DNA from: Thermoactinomycetaceae bacterium | Lineage (GTDB): Bacteria > Bacillota > Bacilli > Thermoactinomycetales > Thermoactinomycetaceae | DNA length: 64,000 nt | Direction: 5' to 3' | Assembly: GCA_025449975.1 (NCBI GenBank) | Contig: JANWIG010000038.1 | Coordinates: 42,389-106,388, forward strand | Part shown: positions 21,334 to 30,639 of the stretch, piece by piece | Layout of the letters: the number at the start of each line of letters is the position of its first letter | Position numbering within the stretch: position 1 is the stretch's first letter | Made by a program: the position numbers and the translations under genes | Notes under the pieces: model-generated | Databases searched by the model: none | The model's input: the letters and a program-made list of their open reading frames with translations, nothing else | What the model was told of the DNA's origin: nothing

Positions 21334-22281
21334 ATGCAACACTCCCCTACCGCTATAGAAGTAAAAGTTCCAGCAAGTACGGCAAATTTAGGTCCAGGTT
21401 TTGATACCATCGGTCTCGCTTTTCAACTTTATACCACGATCCGTATGCGTTTCGCTGATCAAATTGAGGTTATCTCGCACAACGAGGAGCTGAAAAGTCT
21501 CCCCACAGACAAAACCAACTTGATCTACCGTGTTGCTGCTGATTTATTTACTCGCGCTGGTTTACCCGAACCCAAGCTGGCGATTGATATTTACTCAGAT
21601 ATTCCCTTAACCCGCGGTCTGGGAAGTAGCGCAGCGGCGATCGTCGGTGGATTGATCGGTGCCAACTATCTTGCAGGGGAACCCTTCACACAAGAACAAT
21701 TATTTTCGATCGCTGTCCAATGGGAAGGACATCCAGACAATGTAGGAGCTTCGTTATTTGGCGGTATTGTTGTAGCGACCATGCCGGAAAATCCCGACGA
21801 TCCTGTCCCATATGTTCGTCTACCGGCACCACCGCTTCATATCTTGGTGACGATCCCTCATTTTCATTTGGCGACAACCAAAGCCCGTTCGGTTTTACCT
21901 GAGCAATACGAAAAAGAAGATGTTGTTTACAATATCGGTCGCAGTAGCCTCTTGGTCGCAGCACTGACGCAAGGACGTCTCGACTTACTGAAAAAAGCGA
22001 TGCGAGATCGCATTCATCAGCCTCATCGGGCAAGGCTCGTTCCCGGACTGGAAGAAATTATTCACCATGCCCCCGAACATGGCGCCTTAGGTGTCGCATT
22101 GAGCGGAGCCGGTCCCACTATTTTAAGTTTTTATCAAACTGAAGCAGAAAAAGAACAACTCATTTCCTTTATTGATCAAGTCATGACCAATCATCAAATC
22201 GATTACGAAAACATGCTCCTTACCCCTGACTCACAAGGAGCGCAAATCTGTACCACCCACTCATCCCTTTCCTCTTCTTAA
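21334..22281 (+). CDS. thrB: Homoserine kinase
   Basis: 315 residues from the ATG at 21334, with AAAGGA nine bases upstream; the GTG at 21325 is too close to that site. GHMP kinase: N-terminal VPASTANLGPGFDTIGLA, ATP loop PLTRGLGSSAAAIVGG (about 92-107) and C-terminal GVALSGAGPTILSF. It phosphorylates homoserine for ThrC. Last gene of the threonine operon. Confidence 0.96.
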   Translation: MQHSPTAIEVKVPASTANLGPGFDTIGLAFQLYTTIRMRFADQIEVISHNEELKSLPTDKTNLIYRVAADLFTRAGLPEPKLAIDIYSDIPLTRGLGSSAAAIVGGLIGANYLAGEPFTQEQLFSIAVQWEGHPDNVGASLFGGIVVATMPENPDDPVPYVRLPAPPLHILVTIPHFHLATTKARSVLPEQYEKEDVVYNIGRSSLLVAALTQGRLDLLKKAMRDRIHQPHRARLVPGLEEIIHHAPEHGALGVALSGAGPTILSFYQTEAEKEQLISFIDQVMTNHQIDYENMLLTPDSQGAQICTTHSSLSSS

Positions 22282-22294
22282 AAAGTGCTTAAAA

Positions 22295-22330
22295 AAGCCC
22301 GTTGATCCTTCTTGTCAACGGGCTTTCCTT
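22295..22330 (+). terminator. Terminator of the hom-thrC-thrB operon
   Basis: AAGCCCGTTGA-tccttcttg-TCAACGGGCTTT, an 11-bp perfect stem; usable from both sides since opuAB converges. Confidence 0.8.
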
Positions 22331-22376
22331 CCCTTTATACCCTTTCTGTGTCGAATCACATCCGATTGACTGTTTT

Positions 22377-23207
22377 CTAGCGATCTTTCTTGGCTACACT
22401 TTGCGCCAAACGCTTGAAGATCACAGCAATGATCACAATCGCCAATCCTGCTTCAAATCCTTTCCCCACTTGAAGATCTGTCAGCGACTGTAAGACTCGC
22501 TCACCTAAACCCCCCGTTCCAATGATCGACGCGATGATAACCATCGACAAAGATAACATCAGCGTCTGATTGATTCCTGCCATGATCGTCGGCCTAGCAA
22601 CCGGAATTTCTATCTTCCATAATTTTTGCGCCGGAGTCGATCCAAAAGCATCAGCCACCTCTAGTAATTCCTTCGGAACCTGCCGTAAACCCAAGCTGGT
22701 CATTCGAATCGTCGGCGGCATTGAAAAAATCACTGAAGCAATGATCCCCGAGACCGTCCCCAATGAAAAGAAAAAGACTGCCGGGATCAGATAGACAAAA
22801 GCGGGAATCGTCTGCATCAGATTCAACAGCGGTGAAACCACCTTATGCCCCGTCCGATTTCTTCCAAGCCAAATACCTAGTGGAATCCCGATAAGTATCG
22901 AAATAAGGGCGGAAGTCAATACGAAGGAAATCGTTTCGACACTTTCTTTCCAATAACCAAGATGATCAATGAGAAGAAGACCGAATAAAGAAAACAAACC
23001 CATTCGCCAACGTGCCAACCACCAGCTATATAAGGCAATTAGGACAATGGTAACGATTGGAGGCAGAATAGAAAAAATTCCTTGAAAGAAAGCAACGATT
23101 GGTTCAACGATTCCACTAATCAAAGAAAACAAAAAACCCAAGTGGGATTGCATCCAGTCGAGTAGCGCATCCACCCAGTCCGATAGAGGAATCTTTGGGA
23201 TCTTCAC
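22377..23207 (-). CDS. opuAB: Glycine betaine/proline-type ABC transporter permease
   Basis: 276 residues from a GTG overlapping the ATPase stop (GTGA). Six or seven helices and the coupling loop KELLEVADAFGSTPAQKLWKIEIPVARPTIMAGINQ, characteristic of OpuA/ProW permeases, are present. GGLGERVLQSLTDLQVGKGFEAG near the end also matches the family. It would form the membrane channel with the ATPase encoded just upstream. The usual third gene, for the substrate-binding protein, does not follow. Confidence 0.88.
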   Translation of the reverse strand: MKIPKIPLSDWVDALLDWMQSHLGFLFSLISGIVEPIVAFFQGIFSILPPIVTIVLIALYSWWLARWRMGLFSLFGLLLIDHLGYWKESVETISFVLTSALISILIGIPLGIWLGRNRTGHKVVSPLLNLMQTIPAFVYLIPAVFFFSLGTVSGIIASVIFSMPPTIRMTSLGLRQVPKELLEVADAFGSTPAQKLWKIEIPVARPTIMAGINQTLMLSLSMVIIASIIGTGGLGERVLQSLTDLQVGKGFEAGLAIVIIAVIFKRLAQSVAKKDR

Positions 23208-24400
23208 GACGTATTTCCCCCGTTCCCTGTTAAAGCTGCTAGAACACTTCCGCGTTCGACCATTCCAAGCAATTGTCCTCGTTCATCTGTGACAACAATC
23301 GGATGGAGCGGGTTATTTTTTTGCAATAGAGAAAGGATCTCGCTAATGGATGTCTCCCTCTTGACCCTAACTACTTCACGAATAATCATCTTCTCCCAAG
23401 GAATTCCTTGCAGCAGCGCCTTGTTAATCCCATCGATAGTAATGAAACCGATCAACTGATGATCGCGATCAGTCACGAGTAATGTAGGAATCCGTCTTTC
23501 TCGCATTTTCTTTAAAACTTGACGTGACCCATCTCTTCCGATCACTGCCCTTTCACCTTTTGTCATGACGGCACCAGCAGTTAAGATCTTACTCCGATTC
23601 ACATCCTTCACAAATTGTTCAACATATTCATTGACCGGACGATTCAATATCTCCTCCGCCGTCCCGATTTGGACCATCTCTCCATCTTTCATCACGGCAA
23701 TGCGATCGCCGAGACGCAGTGCTTCCTCGAGATCCTGGGTCGTAAAGACAATCGTTTTTCTCAAGCGTCTTTGCAATTCCATCAGCTCATCTTGCAGATC
23801 CTTCCGAACCAAAGGATCGAAGGCACTAAACGGCTCATCCATTAACAAAACATCGGGATCATTCGCCAAAGCGCGAGCCATCCCCACCCTCTGTTGCATA
23901 TCATCACTCAATTGCTCAGGAAAACGATCTGCCAACTGCTCCAAATCGACCATTTCCAAGCAAGCTGTCGCCTTCTTCTTTCTCTCCGCCTTCTCCACTC
24001 CCATCACTTCTAAGCCAAAGGCAACATTTTCCAATACCGTCCGATAGGGCAGAAGAGCAAACTTCTGAAACACCATGCTCATCTTTTTTTGGCGCACCTC
24101 CCTCAGCTGTTCGGGAGACATTTGCACCACATCTTTCCCATCGATCAAAATTTCCCCCTCGGTCGGTGGAATCAGCCGATTTAAGAGACGAAGCAAAGTG
24201 GACTTGCCACTTTCCGATAAACCCACAATAACAAAGAATTCTCCACTCTCTACATCAAAGCTCACTCGGTTCACACCTATGGAGGCATTGGTTTTTCGCT
24301 TAATGACCTCCTTCGACTCCCCTTCATGCAACAACTTCAACGCACTCTTCGTCGATGTGCCAAAAATCTTTGTTACATGTTTCACTTCAATCTTCGGCAC
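23204..24400 (-). CDS. opuAA: Glycine betaine-type ABC transporter ATPase with CBS domains and altered motifs
   Basis: 398 residues from a GTG at 24400 (VPKIEVKHVTKIFG), with AAAGGAGGG upstream; the ORF-track start is 18 codons earlier. OpuAA/ProV layout: ABC domain, then two CBS domains (about 280-398, RRIPTLLVTDRDHQLIGFIT, HPIVVTDERGQLLGMV) that sense ionic strength in OpuA. Walker A (GLSESGKST) and Walker B (VLLMDEPFSAFD) are intact. However, the signature normally read LSGGMQQR is LSDDMQQR, and the H-loop histidine (THDLDEA) is Gln (TTQDLEEA). ATP hydrolysis may be impaired. Confidence 0.85.
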   Translation of the reverse strand: MPKIEVKHVTKIFGTSTKSALKLLHEGESKEVIKRKTNASIGVNRVSFDVESGEFFVIVGLSESGKSTLLRLLNRLIPPTEGEILIDGKDVVQMSPEQLREVRQKKMSMVFQKFALLPYRTVLENVAFGLEVMGVEKAERKKKATACLEMVDLEQLADRFPEQLSDDMQQRVGMARALANDPDVLLMDEPFSAFDPLVRKDLQDELMELQRRLRKTIVFTTQDLEEALRLGDRIAVMKDGEMVQIGTAEEILNRPVNEYVEQFVKDVNRSKILTAGAVMTKGERAVIGRDGSRQVLKKMRERRIPTLLVTDRDHQLIGFITIDGINKALLQGIPWEKMIIREVVRVKRETSISEILSLLQKNNPLHPIVVTDERGQLLGMVERGSVLAALTGNGGNTS

Positions 24401-24518
24401 CCCTTCGTCTCCCTCCTTTGAAAAAAGGATAGCAAAAAAAAGCAGTACCATCAAAATGGTCTGCTTTTACCTGTATTCTCTCCTTTTTTCCATAAAAAAA
24501 CAAGGAAAAATCCGTCTA

Positions 24519-27500
24519 TTATGAGGATACCCCAATAATTTCTTCTGAATTACGATTAATTTCATCAATAATACGAATGATTGTCTTAGCATCCTCGAGA
24601 TTGTCACGAAAAAGCTCGACGATGCTTCCGACTGTTTTAAACGGCTCTTCCTGCAATACACTTTTTTCGATCCAGCCATTCTTGACAACATAATCCACGA
24701 TCATCTTAACAAATCTCATCTGATTCACATTGAGGCGCTCGGTTGAGAGAAACTCCGAAAAGGCTTCATTCGCCACTTGGGGATCCAATCCAACGATTTG
24801 CCGAACGAGCTTCGTAACGGGAGTATTTCCAAATTCCTTCTGATAATCTTCTCGTGTACCCAGCTTCTCCCACAAAATCGTTTCCAGCGTTCGCAGATCG
24901 GTAACCGTTAACTTTTTATTATTCCGCAACTTATAGATGGCAAGCTGGTCACGATGTTCATGCAGATATTGATTCACCTTTTTCCGATAATTTTGCAGGT
25001 CATTGGCATAGTATAGCGGACCATTTTCCTTTACTTCTAAGACTTGATCCGTAAAGTTGGTATAGACAACCTGTCGGGTTTCCCGCTCCAAAAATTTCAC
25101 CAAATCACGCAATGCTTCTCGGACTCGTTCCAGATCAAGCAGACGGGCTTCTTTCCAAAACTCACTATCTTGCACCAGCCGGATCGTCTCCGCTTGCTCA
25201 ACAACTTGGGGAATACTCTTTAATTTAGCTAACGCCTCCGCCGTTTGAACGACCCTGCGGATCGGATGGGTCGCATTCTTGGTTTGCAATCTGGCCAGTT
25301 GAATCGTATACATCAACAAATCAAACCGTTTGGCAAACTCATCATCCGTCGAGGGAATGATGATCGGGGAGATCTCTTGTTTGATCCGATTGACATCCAT
25401 CGTCGTCAACGAGTCCCAATTTTCCCGATTTTTAAATAGATGCACCGCCTCAATATGTTGCCGAACACGGAAATTATCTTCATCAAGTGCGTTGATGCTC
25501 GATAAAACATCCTCCACCAGCTGATGACGGTATTCTTGATCGGCTTCATCCGAAAATCGCGGCTCTTGTAATTCTTTAATCAGCTCCACCTTATGATGAA
25601 ACAATCTCTCTGTCAGACTAACAACCAGTCTTCCTTCCAATCCTTTTTCATTTGCTTTGAAAAAAGCAAAGTTCCCGCAGTAGTCAAAAATAAGGAAATA
25701 CTCTTTGTCCTTTCCTGCCTCTAATAAATCGGGACACAACCGTGTACCGCGTCCAATCATCTGCCAAAACTTTGCCTTGGAACGCACTTTCTTGAAGAAC
25801 ACCAAGTTGACCACTTCTGGTATATCAACACCTGTATCCAACATATCGACTGAAACAGCGATCTGGGGCATTTTCGTCTGCTCTGAAAAATCATCGATCA
25901 GTGTTTGATGGTATTTCACCTGATTATCGATCACCTTGGCAAACTCACCTTTATACTCAGGGAACAAAACGTCAAAGCGTTGGACGATTCGTACAGCATG
26001 ACGATGATTTTTGGCAAAGATAATCGTTTTGCCCAGCTTATCGCCGCCTTCCACTTTGATCCCTTTTTCCATCAAATCCTTGAGGACAATGTCAATCGTA
26101 CTGTCATTAAATACCCAGTTATTTAAAGCAGAACGATCGATATCATCCTGGCTATCAAACGTATTTTCGTATTCTTCTTTTTCTTCTTCCGACAAATCCT
26201 GATAGCAAATTCCTTCTTCGAGAAACTTCATCGTCGTCTCCATCGTATGATAATCGACCAAAAAGCCATCTTTGACCGCTTGTTCGAACTCATAAGCATA
26301 GGTAGGAACCCCGCTTTCCAAATCAAACACTTCATATGTATTCTTATCTACTTCGTCTTTGGGGGTTGCCGTCAGTCCGAGCAATATTCCATCAAAATAA
26401 TCAAAGATCGCCCGATATTTTTTATAGAGACTGCGGTGCGATTCATCGACAATGATCAGATCAAAATGCCCTACCGTAAAGAGACGTTTCCCGTCTTTTC
26501 GCTTTGCTTCATCAATTGCATTCATCATCGTCGGATAGGTGGAGAAAACCATCCGGCACTCTTCTGGGTTGTCTTTGCGATCCAGCAAATTACATAAAGT
26601 TAAGCTAGGCAATAGATTAGCAAAACTATTCTTCGCCTGCTTGACCAAAGTGGTACGATCTGCAAGAAACAAAACATTTTTCACCCAGTTATGACGTGTC
26701 AGCACATCGACCAAGGAAATCGCTGTACGTGTCTTCCCTGTCCCTGTTGCCATCACCAGCAACATTTTACGCTGTTTTTTCTCTAAAGCATCACATACCG
26801 CTAAGATCGCCTCTTTTTGGTAATAGCGATTGGTAATCTTATCACGGATCTCTACGCTTTTTAGCGAACGCTTCATCGTCCGCCGATCGATTAGCAAGCT
26901 GAGTTCTTCTTTGGTATAAAAGCCGGATACCTTGCGAGCAGGGTAAGCTAGATCATCCCAGAGATAGGTTTCAAACCCATTGGTATAGAAGATCACTGGG
27001 CGTTGGCCATATGCTTTCTCGAGACAGTCCGCATATAACTTCGCCTGTTGTTTCCCCGTGTGCGGATCGACGGTCGTCCGTTTCGCTTCGACGATCGCCA
27101 ACGGTTTTTGATTATCGCCAAACAGCACATAATCGACATAGCCAATTCCTTGGGCATTGGGCATTCCCTCAACGCGAACCTCTTCTCTCACATCTTGGCG
27201 AAACTCCCAACCCGCCAGCTTCAGATCGAGATCGATATATTTTTTTCTCGTATCGTATTCACTTAATTCATCGACACGGAACGCCCCCTCCTGCATCTGG
27301 GCTTCCCGTTTTTCCCTCAGTTTCGCCCGTAGCTCCGCATTCTCCTTCATCATCTCTTCCAAACGTCGATCTTTGGAGCTTAGCCGCTCATAGAGATCGC
27401 GCAATTCTTCGGGACGGGTCCGTTTGTCGTCACCAAGAGGAAGGAGAGATTCGTCAAAGTCAGGAGCGGTGAATTCATCGGAATAACAATAGTCGATCCA

Positions 27501-27860
27501 CGAGACAAATTGGTGGAGGTGATGCAGCGATAAGACCGCTTCATCCCGCTTTAACATCACATTGGTATGCACCGCTTGATTGCCCAATTTGACAATATAG
27601 CGCAATAACGGGGCCAGATTCGGATCAAGAATCGAACGAAACCCTTCATCATGAATCAAGCTGGATAAGTTCTCCTGATAGGGAACCTTCAGCGCACTAT
27701 CAAAGCGGTAAACCCACTTCACCGCCAATTCCAACGCTCGCCGACACAAAATCGCACACGTCGCCGGACTAACAAGCAAACTCTTCTCAGCTTCTAGGCA
27801 AGCTGGGGCAAAGCTCTCAAAATGCGCTTTGCCGGTTAAGAAGCCGAAATTGGATAACAC
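24519..27860 (-). CDS. hsdR: Type I restriction enzyme R subunit
   Basis: 1113 residues, GTG start with GGAGGG six bases upstream. An N-terminal DUF4145-like helical domain (about 1-130) and coiled coil are followed by the nuclease domain, VDYVLFG..LAIVEAKRT (D..ExK). The SF2 motor has Walker A MATGTGKTRTA, DEAD-type DESHRS, TATP and QMIGRGTR. The EcoEI-type C-terminal domain forms the rest. It translocates DNA with ATP and cleaves unmodified DNA when bound to M and S. Last gene of the hsd operon; it overlaps hsdS by 25 bases. Confidence 0.95.
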   Translation of the reverse strand: MLSNFGFLTGKAHFESFAPACLEAEKSLLVSPATCAILCRRALELAVKWVYRFDSALKVPYQENLSSLIHDEGFRSILDPNLAPLLRYIVKLGNQAVHTNVMLKRDEAVLSLHHLHQFVSWIDYCYSDEFTAPDFDESLLPLGDDKRTRPEELRDLYERLSSKDRRLEEMMKENAELRAKLREKREAQMQEGAFRVDELSEYDTRKKYIDLDLKLAGWEFRQDVREEVRVEGMPNAQGIGYVDYVLFGDNQKPLAIVEAKRTTVDPHTGKQQAKLYADCLEKAYGQRPVIFYTNGFETYLWDDLAYPARKVSGFYTKEELSLLIDRRTMKRSLKSVEIRDKITNRYYQKEAILAVCDALEKKQRKMLLVMATGTGKTRTAISLVDVLTRHNWVKNVLFLADRTTLVKQAKNSFANLLPSLTLCNLLDRKDNPEECRMVFSTYPTMMNAIDEAKRKDGKRLFTVGHFDLIIVDESHRSLYKKYRAIFDYFDGILLGLTATPKDEVDKNTYEVFDLESGVPTYAYEFEQAVKDGFLVDYHTMETTMKFLEEGICYQDLSEEEKEEYENTFDSQDDIDRSALNNWVFNDSTIDIVLKDLMEKGIKVEGGDKLGKTIIFAKNHRHAVRIVQRFDVLFPEYKGEFAKVIDNQVKYHQTLIDDFSEQTKMPQIAVSVDMLDTGVDIPEVVNLVFFKKVRSKAKFWQMIGRGTRLCPDLLEAGKDKEYFLIFDYCGNFAFFKANEKGLEGRLVVSLTERLFHHKVELIKELQEPRFSDEADQEYRHQLVEDVLSSINALDEDNFRVRQHIEAVHLFKNRENWDSLTTMDVNRIKQEISPIIIPSTDDEFAKRFDLLMYTIQLARLQTKNATHPIRRVVQTAEALAKLKSIPQVVEQAETIRLVQDSEFWKEARLLDLERVREALRDLVKFLERETRQVVYTNFTDQVLEVKENGPLYYANDLQNYRKKVNQYLHEHRDQLAIYKLRNNKKLTVTDLRTLETILWEKLGTREDYQKEFGNTPVTKLVRQIVGLDPQVANEAFSEFLSTERLNVNQMRFVKMIVDYVVKNGWIEKSVLQEEPFKTVGSIVELFRDNLEDAKTIIRIIDEINRNSEEIIGVSS

Positions 27861-29080
27861 GTTGATCCCTCCGTTGTTTGTTCGGGTTGTACGCTGTGAT
27901 TAGAAAACAATTCACCACGAAATGCCCGTTGCATCAGAGATTGGAAGTTATTTTCAAGCTGAACCAACTGAAGTTGATTTTTTTCCTTTTCTTTAATGAT
28001 CTTATAAAAAAGAGCGGTAAATTTTTCCTGTTGTTTTATAGAAGGTACCGGAACGAGCGTTTTCTTTATTTGTTTAAAATCTAAGTTATCTGCTGTAACT
28101 GAACGAACTCGATTTAACAATACTCTTTGATAAAAATGAAAAAAGTAAAGCAAATACTCGACAGTTACCTTCTTTTTATCCACAATAAAAGCCTTCATAT
28201 CTTGGTTCACCGTAACTTCCCTCATATTTATAGACAAAGGCAGTTTCTTCTTTAAAATTCCGCTACGAATCACCATTAAAAGGGAATGAGGTGGTATCCG
28301 TTTAGCTGAACTATTTGCAATCGCATTTTCATTTATATGATCCCTGCTATCATGAGTCAGAATCGACTTCATATCTTTAGGTGTAACCCATGGAATATCT
28401 CCTCGATAAAACTCGGGTTTTCTTTTTGAGGGAGTCCCACCACCCAAAATATGTGTACATAATTTTTCGACAGGTAATAAACAATAGTCAGAAGAATTTT
28501 TAATGGGATCACCAAACATCTCCAAAAACACGCTTTCGATTAATTGGTCTAGTGCTTCAATTTGGGCTTTTCGTTTATCAATCAGTTCTTGAGCTTTGTC
28601 GAGAACATCCGCAATCTGTTTTTGTTGATCGATACTAGGACAATATATTTTTAATTTCTTCAAATCTGAAACGGAAAAGCTCGCTTGATTGACTGACTTC
28701 TTAGTTATTTTCGGAATCTGTTTTTTAAAATCAAAGTGATTCAAGTAATAATAAACATACCTAGGGTATGCCTTCTTCTTTTTAGGTCTTAAACATAGCA
28801 AGTTCATCCCGTGAATAATCACGTCATCGCCTTCATAAATTGCTGTTTTACCTAAATGTTTTTCACTATTAATATGCGACATTAAAATATCTCCATCTTG
28901 AAGGAGATAGTCACTATACTTTTCTGGATCCGTTATCCCAGCATAACCCATTTTATTTCGATCGATGAAGCCATTGGAGATGGTCTCTATTCTCGTAATA
29001 GGATATCCACCTTCCAAGCCTTGTTTAATATTGACACCATTGCGTATAAACTCAAAGATATGACCCAATTTACAATCCAC
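27836..29080 (-). CDS. hsdS: Type I restriction-modification specificity subunit (copy 1)
   Basis: 414 residues from a GTG, with AAAGGGG upstream. Two target-recognition domains (about 1-145 and 190-340), each followed by a conserved helix: CPSIDQQKQIADVLDKAQELIDKRKAQIEALDQL, and a C-terminal one ending FQSLMQRAFRGELF. The domains read the two halves of the bipartite target. It lies 7 bases after hsdM and overlaps hsdR. A second, different hsdS sits in front of hsdM; the helices are alike while the recognition domains differ. Confidence 0.92.
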   Translation of the reverse strand: MDCKLGHIFEFIRNGVNIKQGLEGGYPITRIETISNGFIDRNKMGYAGITDPEKYSDYLLQDGDILMSHINSEKHLGKTAIYEGDDVIIHGMNLLCLRPKKKKAYPRYVYYYLNHFDFKKQIPKITKKSVNQASFSVSDLKKLKIYCPSIDQQKQIADVLDKAQELIDKRKAQIEALDQLIESVFLEMFGDPIKNSSDYCLLPVEKLCTHILGGGTPSKRKPEFYRGDIPWVTPKDMKSILTHDSRDHINENAIANSSAKRIPPHSLLMVIRSGILKKKLPLSINMREVTVNQDMKAFIVDKKKVTVEYLLYFFHFYQRVLLNRVRSVTADNLDFKQIKKTLVPVPSIKQQEKFTALFYKIIKEKEKNQLQLVQLENNFQSLMQRAFRGELFSNHSVQPEQTTEGSTCYPISAS

Positions 29081-29087
29081 AGGATAA

Positions 29088-30545
29088 CTACCCCTTTACC
29101 ATTTCCTCCAACTCCTCAATTCCCTGCATAATTTCCTCTTCCAACTTCTTCACCCTTGCTAAGATCACTTGCGGTGGGTCGTACTCCACTTCTTCGTATT
29201 CGATCTCCTTATATCTATTCATCGACAGATCATAATCATTTTCACGGATCTCATCCACTGGAACAAAGAAGGATTGCTCGGTTCGTTTACGCTTTGTCTC
29301 CTGCGCTCGATTGTGAAAACGCGCGATGATGTCGGGAATATCATTTTTTTCGATCGGGCTTCGTTTATCGTCGAGGGAATAGCCGTCCGCTTTCATATCG
29401 TAGAACCAGACTTGATCGGTTCCGCCTGCCCCTGTTTTGGTGAAGATCATAATCGCTGTGGAGACTCCAGCATAAGGTTTAAACACACCGCTCGGCATGG
29501 AGATGATCGCTTCCAATTTATGCTTTTCGATAATCTCCTTGCGGATCGACTTATGCGCTTTGGAGCTGCCAAACAAGACACCATCCGGTACGATCGAGGC
29601 ACAGCGTCCTCCTGTCTTGAGCATCCGCAGGAATAATGCTAAAAAGAGCAACTCCGTTTTCTTCGTTTTCGTCACTTTGAGCAAATCACCCGAGACGGCA
29701 TCGTAATCCAATGATCCTTTAAACGGCGGATTGGCGAGAATCAAAGTGTAGCGATCTTTGTCTTTGTTTTGTTCCGAGAGGGAATCACGATATTCGATAT
29801 TGGGATTTTCCACCCCGTGCAGCATCATATTCATCGCCCCGATCCTCAACATCGTGCGATCCATATCAAAGCCGTAAAACATCCGATTATTAAAATGTTC
29901 TTTTAATCCTTGGACAAGGAATAAATCACTGCGATTTCGTCGGAGATATTCCCCTGCTTCCACCAAAAAGCCCGCTGAACCCGCTGCCGGATCAACAATG
30001 ATATCTTCTGGAGTTGGCTGCATCAGTTCCACCATCATCTTGATAATATGACGAGGAGTACGAAACTGACCGTTGGTTCCGGCAGTCGCTACTTTAGAGA
30101 GCAAATACTCGTACAAATCCCCTTTGGTATCTCGATCTTTCATCGGGATTTTATCGATCCCATCGACGATCTTCGCCAAGAGTTGGGGAGTTGGAATCAT
30201 AAAGATGGCATCGTTCATATATTTGGAATAGGCTGAATCCTTCTGTCCATGCAGATTTTTGATAAAGGGAAACACTTCTTTGGAAACAATCTCATACATT
30301 TCCTCCACACCGCGACTTTTAAATTTACTCCAGCGCAAATGTTGCTTGTCCGGAGGAAAGATCCCCTCATACTCGATTCCTAGTAGGAGACTCTCGCTCT
30401 CTTTCGTCGTCTCTACTTCATCCAAACCTTTGATAAATAAGAGGTATGTAAACTGTTCAATCACTGACAGTGGATTGGTAATCCCCCCTGTCCAAAACGT
30501 TTCCCAAATTTTATCTACCCTTGTTCTGATCTCTCCCGTAATCAT
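29088..30545 (-). CDS. hsdM: Type I restriction-modification methyltransferase subunit
   Basis: 485 residues from the ATG at 30545 (MITGEIRTRVDKIW), with TAGGAGG upstream; the ORF-track start is in the upstream spacer. An N-terminal HsdM helical domain precedes an N6-adenine methylase with SAM motif I DPAAGSAGFLVEA and catalytic motif IV LILANPPFKGS. It methylates adenine in the target defined by HsdS and is required for restriction by HsdR. Confidence 0.96.
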   Translation of the reverse strand: MITGEIRTRVDKIWETFWTGGITNPLSVIEQFTYLLFIKGLDEVETTKESESLLLGIEYEGIFPPDKQHLRWSKFKSRGVEEMYEIVSKEVFPFIKNLHGQKDSAYSKYMNDAIFMIPTPQLLAKIVDGIDKIPMKDRDTKGDLYEYLLSKVATAGTNGQFRTPRHIIKMMVELMQPTPEDIIVDPAAGSAGFLVEAGEYLRRNRSDLFLVQGLKEHFNNRMFYGFDMDRTMLRIGAMNMMLHGVENPNIEYRDSLSEQNKDKDRYTLILANPPFKGSLDYDAVSGDLLKVTKTKKTELLFLALFLRMLKTGGRCASIVPDGVLFGSSKAHKSIRKEIIEKHKLEAIISMPSGVFKPYAGVSTAIMIFTKTGAGGTDQVWFYDMKADGYSLDDKRSPIEKNDIPDIIARFHNRAQETKRKRTEQSFFVPVDEIRENDYDLSMNRYKEIEYEEVEYDPPQVILARVKKLEEEIMQGIEELEEMVKG

Positions 30546-30639
30546 TTCGTTTCCTCCTATGACAATACTCCTACTATATACTTTCTCGTTTCTTCTACTA
30601 CTCGATGGAATTAGAAAGACAGCCAAATCCCTTCAACGA
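30546..30639 (-). repeat. Spacer before hsdM, similar to the leader of the upstream hsdS
   Basis: The sequence around TATATAGTAGGAGTATTG and CCATCGAGTAGTAGAAGAAACGAG resembles the region in front of the upstream hsdS (31900-31980, TATATAATAGGAGTACTG and CCATCTATTAACGGAAGAAAAGAG). The two leaders look like copies of one ancestral promoter region, with hsdS inserted or duplicated between them. Confidence 0.5.
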
